Source: Panonychus citri (Eukaryota > Arthropoda > Arachnida > Trombidiformes > Tetranychidae). From it: a stretch of 64,000 nt of DNA. A program made the position numbers and the translations under genes. Where the stretch lies: positions 828,501-892,500 of the forward strand of contig NW_026515433.1 in NCBI RefSeq assembly GCF_014898815.1. Direction: 5' to 3'. A model generated the notes under the pieces. The model made no database searches. It saw only the letters and a program-made list of their open reading frames with translations, and had not been told where the DNA came from. This document shows, piece after piece, positions 48,994-60,133 of this stretch (its first letter is position 1; each line of letters starts with the position of its first letter).

Positions 48994-49644
48994 TGTACAG
49001 ACTTTAGTGTAAATAGACTTTTGGGTTAAGAATTGAAACTTTAGGTTTTTGTATGGGCATAAGAAAGAACTCGTTCGTTAAAAATTTCATTGTGATCTGA
49101 TCGTTAGTTTTCGAGTGAATTGTGTGCAAAGTCGAAACTTTAGATCACTTTTTCTCAGACTAGAAATATCTATAATTCTCAGGCCAAAGCGATGTTTAGT
49201 CCAGATAAGTCGAACGCTCTAGGTATTTTGTTACGAATTTTTAGACTAAATGATCGTAAAGAAGTAATCTCAGTATTAATTGCGCAAAAAAATCATAAAA
49301 ATTATCATTAGAATAATAATTAATTAGAATCATTGATTAATTAAATCTCCATTGACATGCTGCAGTTTTTGTTATTTACTTGAGCTTCTCCGGGTTCATC
49401 GGTGCGAACTAATTTTTACGTTTTTTTAGTCTGCAGTCTCTTCTTATTACTCTTTGCAATTAATTAATCAACTGATTCCACCGATTGGACAAAATCTTAA
49501 CATTAAGGAAAATATTTTCTCAATCAGCTGTAGGTTGCCAATGGAAACATACCATGTGACTTAAATTGAAAGATTACAATTAGAATTTTAAATTGATTTA
49601 ATTTACAGGATAAGAATAGATTTAAATTACGAATAGAAAACAAT
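48994..49644. other. Spacer between LINE remnant and UTP14 pseudogene
   Basis: AT-rich and without a gene. The part next to 48993 is probably LINE 5' untranslated sequence. Confidence 0.45.
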
Positions 49645-51256
49645 TTAAACTGGAATTACATCGCCCAATGTTTTGGCCACTTGATCCAAAGGTCGACGTT
49701 TATTTCCTGGTTTACTATTGATCAAAGCCTTCTCGTTAATTGGTTCAATTATTTTACCTAATTCAGTGATTATTTTAGGTTCAATATTAAATCTAAATTG
49801 CGTTTCAGGATTCCAATTGGGGCCGATCGGTGCATTGAACTTTTTCTCAAATTCGGGAACATTTTTACAATTATAAGGTAATTCTTTTACCATGAATTTG
49901 GCGATCGCTTTATCCTTGTTTTCCGAAATGATGACATTGTGAAGCTTTTCATCGAGACGTTTTCTTTTTTCCGCTTTTTGAATAAATTGTTTCTTCTTTC
50001 GAATGTTGGTCCTAACACCAGGCCCAGCCCAAGATCCCCAACCAGGTAGATAATTATTAACACTTTTCTCTTGTTCTTCATCCATTTTCTCCCGTTTGTC
50101 TTGAACGAATTCGACCACAACATCATCTCCGTCAAAGGCTTCGGCGATCAGTTTTCTTTGTCCTTCGTCATCATCGTCACTTGTTACATTGGCATCTTCA
50201 TCATCTGTGTCCGCATCAGCTCCCATCTCGTGATAATCCGGAATAGTTGTTTGTAAGACTTGCACTTTAGTATTTAAGATTTTCTTTGGATCAATCGTAA
50301 TGTTGTCATTCCTCTTCCTCTTGGTCATTTTCTTCCGCTTGACCATCTTCTCTTCCTCTTCGTCTTCCTCATCAGCTTTTTCGTCAGAACTTTAACCTTT
50401 CTTTCTTTTCTTTACTTGTGTTCATGTCTTTAGTGATTTCTTTTTGACTTTTCGTTTTAATCTTAACTAGATTGTCTTCAATTGACTGATAATTTTCTGG
50501 TCTTCATCAGCATGCTCATTTTCAATCTTTAAGATTTTATTAGCTGCTTCTATTAACAAGGATAGTTCTGCTATTTTATCTCATCATCACTTGCCATCAT
50601 GATTTATTCAAGATCTTCATCATTTGTTGCATCGATTTCATCTTCATCTTCTTCTTCCTCATCAACCACATCGAAGAAAGTTTGATTAATCTCTAAAAGT
50701 TTCGTAAACTAGAAGATAGAATAAATTGAGATGAATTCAAGAGAATCCAATGTCAGTAAAAGCTTGAACTGTTAAATTCATCCTTTTCCTTCTTACATTT
50801 TTACTTGTTACTTTTCTCAAAGGAAATCAAAGCTCGAGTGCATGTCACGATTCTTATCTGACAATATTCTCCTCATTCAGAATTCTTTCATAACAGACTT
50901 GAAGATAATAGTTGATCAACTTCTTTCAATTTACATTTATTGTTCTATGCTGCACATGGTGAATGAACCATGAGAAGGTAAAGCTGAATAAATTTAATTC
51001 TTACTTTAATGGGTTTTACTTCATGATTCTTATTGACATCGGTTCTATTTGAAACTTAACAGTCTCCATAATTAACTTGTCTTTCAATCTTCTTGGTCAA
51101 TGGTGTATTGAGAGGCAATGGAAGTAACTTTTTATGGGTTATCTTTCGGATTTTTTTCTTAATTTTACCAGTTTTATCAACAATACTATTCAGTAGATGG
51201 TGAATTTCAACCTTATCCTTGTCCTTGTAGAGGTACAGTGTAAGACTGCAATTCAA
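49645..51256 (-). pseudogene. Utp14: UTP14 (small-subunit processome) pseudogene
   Basis: UTP14 acts in the nucleolus in 18S rRNA maturation. The C-terminal 233 codons (50346-49645) are open and typical: AFDGDDVVVEFVQDKRE, then LPGWGSWAGPGV, KKKQFIQKAEKRKR, NVIISENKDK and PIGPNWNPE. The N-terminal landmark LPLPLNTPLTKKIERQVNYG lies at about 51150-51060. Between them, fragments rich in E, D and K occur in different frames (about 50450-50700), with stops, and the long conserved centre of the protein is missing. I read this as a partial, decayed copy with an internal deletion; the working gene must be elsewhere, as UTP14 is essential in yeast. Some frame changes could be assembly errors, but the lost centre is not. 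Confidence 0.75.
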
Positions 51257-51731
51257 ATAAAATCAGCGTCTTTGAAATGTTCAAAAGAATCACTTTATAA
51301 TCTAAAGCCTTTTGCTTTCGATAATTTAAAACAAGAACTTATAATGCATCGGAAATATAATATGATGAGAGTCAAAAGGTTAGTGACAATTGGATTGATG
51401 ATAATGAGATCATTAAATTGTTTCATTCTCAAGTGAAAACTGTTAATAGTTGTATTGTACCTGATGCTCATGAAACAACAATTAACGAGAACCGGATAAC
51501 CATGAAAAGAGAAAAAAAGATTACCCAAGAAAAGAAGAAGCTAAAAATGAACAATTAGATTTAAACCGGTTTACTTAATCCGAATCAAGAAGATGGAAAA
51601 TAAAAATACACAATCATCTTTGTCTCTTCTTACCTTTAAATTCAGTTCCAATATTTCAAAGTCTGTGTAACAATTTAGTTGATCATTTGTATCAGTGATT
51701 AAACATTCTCCTCACTTCATTCATCAAAATA
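51257..51731. other. Upstream region of the small secreted-protein gene
   Basis: About 475 bp, AT-rich, with no gene seen. It should contain the promoter of the plus-strand gene that starts at 51732. Confidence 0.45.
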
Positions 51732-52266
51732 ATGGGTAAGATCAACTGATCATTTGGTTTAATTTATAATTGTCATTTCTTTGTCTCTTCTAAAGGTATC
51801 AAGTTGATTGTTGCAATTGCACTGACCCTTGGGGTGGTGGTCAAGGGAGACATGATGAGGAAAAGCATCGTCTTTGATATCAAAACACCAAAAGTTTTCT
51901 ATTGTCCCCAAGAAAAGCCCGATGACCTCAACAAAATGATCGTCAAGTCGATACCATTGGATAAACTCTGTGAATATCAAGGCCAAAATGTTCCCAAAAA
52001 TTCAAGGTCAGATTGTTATAACGACATCGATGAGACCGAATATGCTTGCGCTGAAAAACAAAGGATTCTGGTAAGTTAATCACAATTATGATAAAATCGC
52101 TCTAATTAATAATCTACTCTATTAATATTATTAATAGTTACGTGTTAATCCACCAAATGATTCGGATACAACAACCGTAATCCCCTCGCCTGATATGCCA
52201 GAGTATATAAAGATTAACAAAAAAGATACTGGATTAGGTAAATCAGGTAAATCTAAAAAATACTAA
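51732..52266 (+). CDS. Small secreted four-cysteine protein
   Basis: Three exons: 51732-51735 (ATGG only), 51796-52070 and 52138-52266. The first intron starts GTAAG and ends TAAAG; the second starts GTAAGT and ends ATAG; phases match. The product (about 135 residues) begins MGIKLIVAIALTLGVVVKG, a clear signal peptide. The mature part has four cysteines (FYC, LCEY, DCYN, YACA), likely two disulfides, and a lysine-rich tail ending GKSGKSKKY. No family recognised. Secretion is well supported; an effector, venom-like or immune role is possible but unproven. Confidence 0.75.
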
Positions 52267-52478
52267 TCTAACTTTTTGTAAATTAATTTGATTGTAAATG
52301 ATAATCATTCGCAATCATAAAAAACGATCCTGTTTAATACTCAACAATATTTTTGGGAGTTTTGTTATTTATGGTTTAATGAAATTAAAAGTTAATATTT
52401 GAAGCGAAAACAAAAACCATCAATTAATTGCTTCTTTAATTGATATAAAATTAAACGATCAACTGATTGTAATCGAGC

Positions 52479-53496
52479 TTAACAAGCTGTAAATCCACCA
52501 TCGATGGGCAATATAACACCATTGATCATTGCTGATTTATCACTTAATAAGAAGACAATTGAGTCGACCACATCATCAACTGAAGCAAATTTCTGCAACG
52601 GAATTCGGTCCATCATCCATTTGCGCTTAACGGGATCAGACCAGCCTTTTTTACCCATGTCGGTTTCAACGACCGTCGGATTGATTGAATTACAACGAAT
52701 ACCAAATGGACCAAGTTCAAGAGCTGAAACACGAGTGATCTGATCAACCGCACCCTTGGAAGCACAATAAGCGACATGGTCTTGTAAGGCCACCATTCCC
52801 GCTTGACTTGAGATGTTCACAATTGATCCTGGTTTGCCTTCGGCTTTCAATTTTTTCACCACTTCTTGGGTAACATTGATGATCGACTTGACGTTAATGT
52901 TGAAGTGCCTATTTGTTAATGAAAAAATAGTTAATATTTATATTAACGATGGTCATCGTTGTCCACTTACAGGTCAACTGTTTCCTCATCAACCAAACCA
53001 ATTGGATCCAATTTAGCATAAGCAGCGTTGTTAACAACCAAATCAATTGTATCCAATGAAGATATTACTTTTTTGGTCTCATCCCAATTGGCAAGGTCAC
53101 ATTGAACAATTTCAATTTCTGGTAACTAAATTGATTGAATGGATATTTGTCTTACTAGAATGTCATCTTGTCAAGGCTAACAAAGGGTCAATGGTTAACA
53201 GGTTAATCTATTTGACCCCTTCAGGTGAGTTTAGATTCAAGGTAATGGTTAACGGGAAATTTTCAACAATTTACCTCTAATTTAAGTGATTCAAGACCCT
53301 CTTTGGTCTTACTTAAGGCCACGACCTTTGCACCTAATTTAACAAGACGCTTGACTGTATCTCGTCCAATTCCTGGAATAAGTTTTAATTGTAATTGGAA
53401 ATTGTAACAATCAATGGTCATGATTAAGTTAATTAGTCACTCACCTCTTCCTGCTCCGGTTACAAGGGCTCTTTTTCCTTTAAATGAAATATCCAT
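52479..53496 (-). CDS. Dcxr: L-xylulose reductase (short-chain dehydrogenase)
   Basis: NADPH-dependent reductase of L-xylulose and diacetyl in the glucuronate pathway, cytosolic. Four exons: 53496-53445, 53372-53275, 53125-52971 and 52908-52479, all GT-AG, giving 244 residues, the same length as human DCXR. Features in order: TGAGRGIG nucleotide-binding loop, NNAA (about residue 83-90), catalytic serine in VNISSQAG, YCASK with the catalytic tyrosine and lysine, NPTVVETDMG, and the C-terminal GGFTAC. No frameshift or stop. It is an intact, ordinary host gene and serves as a local check that the assembly is mostly sound. Confidence 0.95.
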
Positions 53497-54488
53497 TTGA
53501 AACTTAATTGTTGTCACAATTGGAGAACTCAAATTTTAGTTATTAATTGTTAATCTTACCACCGAAACGGTTACTATTCAACTGAGAGCAATTTAAAATG
53601 ATTTAAGTTTATTTTTTCTTATATCATCACTTGTTAATTGCCTGTGGTGGCTTTTCGACCTTGATTAACTACAATCAAGATAAATCATCATTAGATAATC
53701 AGTTAACTTGATTATTATTAACCATTAACTCACTAGCAATTTGTAATCATTTTTACATAATCCAATATCTTTCCATCAACATCTAAGTTTTAATTAAATT
53801 AATTGTCATCATCATCTTACAAGGTTGAAAAATCTTAGTTAACTTTTCTCGTTCAATTAAATCATTAAACCTCTTTGTGATTAATTAATTGTGGAACCTT
53901 GAAAGTGATTTGTTGAATGATTGAGCTGGTGAATTATTAGTCAATATCACAATTAAGATGAATCAATTTTTAAATCAATGATTAAGTGATTAGTGAAAAT
54001 GTTAATTAGAAATAAAAAAATTTCATATAAAAGTAAAAAAGATACAAAGTTAATTGTGTTGTAACAAAAAGATTGACATTGATTAATACTGATTGTTACT
54101 CTGATTGAATACTGAAAGTTATTAATTGTTGATTATTCGAGACCAAATTAACTCCAATAGCTTGATTGAGAAGAGTATTATTACCGTGATTTGGTTATTG
54201 AGAATTAAATTAAACCAAATTATGGTCTCCGATAGCCTAATGAATATGAGACATGAAAATATATGGAAAAGAAAAATTAAAATTAGTCTTAATTAATCAA
54301 TTGAATTATGTACAAAATTAGTTAATCATGGGAAAGTTATTGTTGTTTGTTAACTGTTATTGTTGTTGATGATGACGATGATCAGCTAATTGTAATGGTT
54401 ATATGAACAAGTGATTGGCAAACTAAAATTACATTGAACAAATGACTAGTTGATGCTGAGAGGACAATTTGACAAACAATTAAGGTAA
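53497..54488. other. Intergenic spacer
   Basis: About 1 kb, AT-rich, with no gene seen. It holds the Dcxr promoter at its left end and the 3' flank of the small membrane-protein gene at its right end. Confidence 0.5.
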
Positions 54489-54919
54489 TTAGGGTTGATT
54501 AAAATTAACATAAGTACCAGGGGGTGAGTATCTTCCTCCACCATCACCACCACCTAAATGTGAGTGTTTGTGGTCGTGGTGGTAAACATAATAGCAGAAA
54601 AAGAAGGTCACTCCGAGCGCACAAAGACCCGCGAACGAGCCCACGACGATCGCCGTTATTTCACTTGGATTAAAAGATCCTATTAAATTAGAAGAGATTA
54701 ATTAGCTGCGAACAATTAAGCTTATTGTTAATCACCTTTTTTTTCTCCGCCATAACTTTGAAATGGATCATAAGCTCCTTGACAATTAGTGATCACAATT
54801 AAGTAACTAACTGTTGATTAGAGGAAAAGTTTCGTTTTCGGATTAGTGAATCAACAAAATTTCACAAAGAAAATCAACTTACTCAGAATTAGGGTTAACA
54901 CGATTTCTTTTGGAATCAT
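54489..54919 (-). CDS. Small single-pass membrane protein
   Basis: Three exons: 54919-54883, 54810-54736 and 54679-54489, all GT-AG with agreeing phases, encoding about 100 residues. The start MIPKEIVLTLILISYLIV is a signal peptide, likely cut after ITNC. A short outer segment follows, with CQGAYDPFQSYGG; then one transmembrane helix (ITAIVVGSFAGLCALGVTFF) and a His-, Gly- and Pro-rich inner tail. This type I layout with a tyrosine/cysteine-rich membrane edge recalls small CYYR1- or Shisa-like proteins, but I cannot claim homology. It is too short per exon to show as one open frame. Confidence 0.72.
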
Positions 54920-56014
54920 TTTGATTTAGTAACAATTCAAGACTAATTGTTGAGATATTGGTTGATTTTAGTCACAATTTAATTTCTTTTGGGTCTCGCG
55001 TTTTCCCAACTACCGTTAATTGTTTCAATTTGATTTTTCTTTGCCTTCTCCAAGCAATGTTGCCTCGTAACCATAGATAATAATTACCTGTTATCATTAA
55101 ATCAATTCTTATAAGTGTTTAGGTAAATATTGTTCATTAATCTTAAAAAGAAAGTTTTTATCTTGATTAGTTATGATTCACTGTAAATATTAACTTAATT
55201 GTTGGGGATCATCGTCATCGTCGTCTAAAGTTAATTCAGTTTGAACAAGAAAATGAAAAAGTTATATCTACTTGATGCTCTTAATTAGTGTTCACTATTT
55301 ACTGATTATCACCATAAGTGTAATGTTTATGTATTACCATCAAGTAAATCATGTTATCTTTAAATCAATTTACCAAATAATCAACAACAATTAATCATAA
55401 ACAATATTCAATGTTAATATGATTATGGTGAGTCTATTTTGTGTCAAACAAAATCAAGGTAAATCATTTGAAGCTTGTTAACTACTAACAGTTGTAATTA
55501 TCGCTATTAACATAACACAATTTGCAAAACATTTCGTATGTTTAATCATCAATTTTAATTGTCATTTGATTGTCAAAGGCAAACAAGAAGTTAGAAAGAA
55601 TCGGGAATTATCCATTAATTATCTATGAATCTAGAATCGATTATTATTCAGTATTCCTTTTAGAATAAGTTTATGTTCATCTTGGAAAATATTACGATTG
55701 GACACAAGTAACTTAACGAATACACTTGAAGTTTTATTATTATTTTATTCAAGATTCAGATCGGATCATTTTAAATCAATTCTGTCGTTTTTTTCCTTCG
55801 TTGAGTCCAGATCATGTCTATATCTCTCTAGGTCGATTTTCTCAAGAACGCATACCGATAGGTATATTTTTGACTTCGATTTATTGTAGAGTATAAAAAA
55901 CTACATTAAAAAAATTATTTCATTCTGCTTCCCGGTGGATTTAAGCGTAAGATCACTTTTGAAGATTTGTTTCCGCTGCCGTGAATTGGGACAGAATATT
56001 TTCAAATTTTAATG
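54920..56014. other. Intergenic spacer
   Basis: About 1.1 kb. Nothing gene-like except low-quality open frames (such as one at 55698-55889) with no recognisable motif. Contains the presumed promoter of the small membrane-protein gene. Confidence 0.5.
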
Positions 56015-57420
56015 TTAGATTTTAAAATACTTCGCCTCCCCATCATCGCCAGCCTTATTTGAGTCGAGATCCACTTCGTAATCTTTTTCAAGAGCTGCAA
56101 GATCTTCTCGAGCTTCATAGGATTCACCTTGCTCCATACCTTCACCAACGTACCAATGAACGAAGACTCTCGAAGTGCTCAAGTCGAGCTCGGCTGTAGA
56201 ATTGGATAGCATACAGACAACATACAGCAACTTTAGCTAGATCACCAACAGGAACAACAGTTTGGAGGTTGATAGTTGATTCCAACCTAAAAAATTGAAA
56301 TCGAGAGATTAATTCAAATTAAGTGCGAATAAAAATTGAAAAAAGAAAATCAGACCCACCTTAGAACCTGTCGGGAACCCGTCAACGAATTGAATACTCC
56401 TCTTTGTCTTAATAGCAGCGATGCAGCATTAACATCTTTGGGAACAACGTCTCCTCGGCAAAGATAACAAAGACAAGCCATATATTTACCAGGTCGAGGG
56501 TCATATTTAACCATTAGATTAGCTGGTTCGAAGCATTTTCGATTTCAGAAATTGCTCATGGTAAGCTTTTCCAGCAGAGATAACAGGAGCATAAGTAACT
56601 CAGGGAAAATGCATTCGGGATAGGGGACAAGATCAGTTTGAAATTCAGTCAGATCAACATTTAATGCACCATCAAATCGGAGGGATGCGGTGATGGATAA
56701 AACAATTTGGTCAATAAGGCGATTGAGATTAGTGTAAGTTGGTCGTTCAATGTCAGCCAGCAAATATCATAAATAGCCTCGTTATCTACCATGAAAGCAC
56801 AATCAGAGTGCTCAAGGGTTGAATGAGATGTTAAAATACTGTTGTAAGGTTCAACAACAGCAATAGACACTTGAGGGGTAAATGGCGAATTCCAATTTGG
56901 ATTTTTTTTCCATAATCAACGGATAATCTTTCCATAAGAAGTGATGTAAAACAAGAACCAGTACCACCTCAAAAACTGTGGAAAATCAAGAAACCTTGAA
57001 GGTCGATACACTGGTCGGAAAGTTTTCTAATTCGGTCAAGCACCAAATCAACAATTTCTTAACCAATAATATGACCACAAGCATCTTTGTTGGCAGCATC
57101 TTCTTTACTTCTTCTCTCGCCAGTAATCAATTGTTTCGAGTGGAATAATTGCCGGTAAGTACCAGTTCTAACCTCATCAACTACAGTTGCCTCTGAGTCC
57201 ACGTATACAGGATGGGTACATGTTTACCAGTTTCGGAGAATAAGGTGTTGAACGAATCTTCACCACCACCGATGGTTTTGTCACTTGACATTTGACCATC
57301 AGGTTGAATACCATATTCCAAACAATATAATTCCCAAGAAGCGTTGTCCATTTGGACATCAACGCGTCCACAATGGATTGATATACATTCACGCAATTCT
57401 TTGTTAGTTGATTCGATGAA
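56015..57420 (-). pseudogene. Alpha-tubulin pseudogene
   Basis: Alpha-tubulin sequence runs the whole length in changing frames: RECISIHCG at about 57395, CLEYGIQPDGQMSSDKTIGG, VVEPYNSIL and LEHSDCAFMVDNEAIYDIC at about 56850-56760, IERPTYTNLNRLIDQIV and FDGALNVDLTEFQT at about 56745-56640, and FVHWYVGEGM near 56150. The start codon before RECI is replaced (TTG), there are many frameshifts, and the C-terminal tail is altered. A 73-bp intron with GT/AG ends (56359-56287) is still present inside the coding sequence, so this arose from duplicated genomic DNA rather than from a reverse-transcribed message. Too damaged to make tubulin. Confidence 0.88.
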
Positions 57421-57819
57421 CAATGAAATATAACAATTTCAAGCGAATTTAGAAAGATGAATGAAAAACAAATTCAACTGATTTAATATAACAGATTAGA
57501 GAGATAATTCAAGTTAATATTGTAAATAAATCGTTTAACTTTAGTCGAGCGAGTTGATTGATTTTCGGCTTCGCCTCGAGTCGTTTGCTGATCGACTGAC
57601 TGACTCGATCGACTGGCTCGGTATCTAAGCTTTTCTCTTGTTATCTTTTCTTTTCATGGTGTTAAATTAAATTGTGATTAATTAAATAAATTGGGATTAA
57701 ATAAACATATATTGTGATTAGTTCGCTACACTTAGTTAAAAGGTCGCTCGACAGCATCAAGTATAATAAATAAAAGATAAAAAAAAAAAAAAAAAAAAGA
57801 AAGAATTCTGAGAACAAAC
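57421..57819. other. Spacer with A-run
   Basis: Contains a GC-richer block with repeated TCGA/GACTGA words (57545-57625) and an A-run at 57779-57798. The A-run lies just upstream of the next ATG, on the wrong side to be the tail of the plus-strand LINE that follows. Confidence 0.5.
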
Positions 57820-59148
57820 ATGGCCCCAAGAAAGAAGGTAAGCAACGTGCTCTATAAACAAGAACAAATGTATTTATAATAGAAAAATGGAATTACCCAA
57901 GTAAATGAATTTGTAACAAATGTATTTATAAAAACTGCATTTTCTCCCGATTTTAGCAAAATGTTTTCCCCTCATGTAACTCTAATGAAGAGAGTGTCAT
58001 CGAAAGATATAAAGAAGCGATCAACCGTATGCAAAAGACATTAGGTGACGAAAATTCCAAAAGGCTAGATAAAAAGACGATTAAGGCAAACTTGGAAACT
58101 TGGGATCAATCGTTAATGATAGAAGATGTTGCACTATTTAAACAAGCATTGGCAACACCGAAAGACAATGATGGTAACACTATCGAAGAAAGTAAATTGA
58201 GTCTATTCAAAGACATGATACAGTGGATGGAAACTCATCTGAAGAAAAAAGGTGTAAATGCTAGCGCCGAATCTGCGGTTGCACAAGATGAATCGCCAGA
58301 AGTATCATCAGGTTCATCAGACGATGAAGAACTGAAGAAAATACAACCGACAAAGAAAAGATTAAGCGCTCGAACAATATTATGCCGAACCGACAAAGCA
58401 AAATTGACGTCCCCCAAAATTGGTGGCCATGGAATGATGTACCGAGATTTTTTCGGATTGTAGTGGAAGGTCCTGAACAACATCGAACGGTAACAGCCCT
58501 CACGGAAATGATGTCGCGAATTGAAAAGACCTTCAAGTTCAAAGCTATTTGCTGGAGGAACTTCTCCTTAATAATTGTCTACTCAGAACAAGATAGAAAC
58601 GAATTACAAACTTCTATCAGCCGAAAAATAGTTTTCAGAGTACCAGAATGGCAGAGACCAAATATCAAGTTGCTCTTCATAAAGCCACCAGTTAATGAAT
58701 CATGGATAATCTATGTTAATAGAATCATGAGACTGAATGGTTTTAAAGATGAAAAACAATACAAACTTAAGAGTTACTTCGACATGGGGCGTGGAGAAAA
58801 TTTGGAATAGTATTAGAAGTAAGCCCAGCGATTCGGTCGACAATCGAACAAAGTATGAAAGGCCGAATCTCACTGATACTTTGCAATCGTGAGAGACTCT
58901 TTCGAAGTGATCAACTGCAGATCTTGCAACAAATTTGGCCATACAAAAACAAATGCGTCAACCAGATAAGATGCACAAGATGCGCTGAAAGGCACCTCAA
59001 AATAAATTGCAAATCAGAAGAGATTAAATGTGCCTCATGTGAGAGACCTGATCACACCGCATACTCACAATCATGTCCTTTGTATCGTAGCGAGTTACAA
59101 ATGGCCATTTCAATTATTGACTATCAATATGATTATTTAATGATGTAA
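57820..59148 (+). pseudogene. LINE ORF1-type zinc-knuckle gene with an apparent intron, frameshifted
   Basis: It seems to begin with a tiny exon 57820-57837 (MAPRKK), a 119-bp intron with GTAAGC and TTTTAG ends, and a second exon from 57957 that continues in phase (QNVFPSCNSNEES...). The frame then runs to 58463, passes to another frame at about 58382-58440 (58382-58810), and again before 58855-59148. The end has knuckles CRSCNKFGHTKTN, CTRCAERHLKINC and CASCERPDHTAYSQSC, the first in a different frame from the other two. Thus a LINE ORF1-like gene with at least two frameshifts, most likely dead. Confidence 0.7.
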
Positions 59149-59347
59149 AAGGCTAACTCCAAAACCGAGGTTGCCGAACTTCGCGCGAAATAGGAAGTAA
59201 CCATAACAACAAAACCACCATTTTGACTTTACTTTAAAAATTAAACAGGCAAATGACAATTAATATATACCCGATATTTTCTGTAAACAAAGAAAATAAG
59301 TTTGAAAACAAAATAAAATTGATATTTTGTACTTGAGTTAAAACAAA

Positions 59348-60133
59348 ATGGATTTGTCAACAGAAGAATTAATAAACAAATTGAAAAGTGAAAATTTATT
59401 AAATGAACAATTCATTGATTGGTGTGAAAATAGTGAAAACTCAGAATTTATATCAGATATACTAAAAATGGAAAACGAAGAGTTTAAACAGAAATGGAAG
59501 CCGAGTCCGATGATAATCACTGGTGCCAGTGTAATTGTTTCCTTCCTGACTCAACAAGATTCGGATTCTGACGCAAAAGACGTTCAACAAAAGTTACTGA
59601 AGTTGATGGAACTACCAGAAGACACCATTGAAAAAGATCCGTTAGTAGATGATGGATTTATTGATGAAGAAATTATCGTCTACCACAGCGTAGCCAAGAA
59701 ATGGACTCCACCGGAATTTGTACGCACACGAATCGAGAAGACAATGAAGGGAAAGAAAAAAACGGCACATGTAATGGCCAGACCAATGGGAATAAACGAG
59801 GTCGAGGATTTATTCACAGAACTTGAAGACCAGGTGAATGTGGCAATTATGGGATGGTATATACTGTCATGTAAAACAACACCAATAAGAGGAGTTAGAG
59901 AAGATATAATGGAAAAACTGAAAGATATCGTACATTTCATGGAGATAAAAGAAAATTACAATGAGTTGGTAATAACAGTTTTTGTCAAAAGTCAAGAAGA
60001 CTATAATGAGATCAAAAAAAGATCACCAATGATGATAAGTGAGAAGAAAATGATCCATTTGTTAGGCAGAGCAAAACACGGCTTTTGTCATAAATGTGCA
60101 ACACTCTACCGAGGGTGGCACCAGAAACATTAG
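59348..60133 (+). CDS. LINE ORF1-like protein, apparently truncated at the zinc-knuckle region
   Basis: A 261-codon frame with an acidic, coiled N-terminal part, an RRM-like centre (VAIMGWYILSCKTTP, ELVITVFVKSQEDYNEI), and one CHKC at the start of what should be the zinc knuckles. It then stops, where its relatives have three knuckles. The stop lies at the edge of the antisense protease-like gene (60062-61715), so insertion of that gene probably removed the knuckle segment. Confidence 0.6.
   Translation: MDLSTEELINKLKSENLLNEQFIDWCENSENSEFISDILKMENEEFKQKWKPSPMIITGASVIVSFLTQQDSDSDAKDVQQKLLKLMELPEDTIEKDPLVDDGFIDEEIIVYHSVAKKWTPPEFVRTRIEKTMKGKKKTAHVMARPMGINEVEDLFTELEDQVNVAIMGWYILSCKTTPIRGVREDIMEKLKDIVHFMEIKENYNELVITVFVKSQEDYNEIKKRSPMMISEKKMIHLLGRAKHGFCHKCATLYRGWHQKH

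Noticed and set aside
57779..57798. A-run as the poly(A) tail of a LINE or retrocopy
   Set aside because: It lies upstream of the plus-strand LINE start and upstream of the minus-strand tubulin copy, so it is at the wrong end of both.
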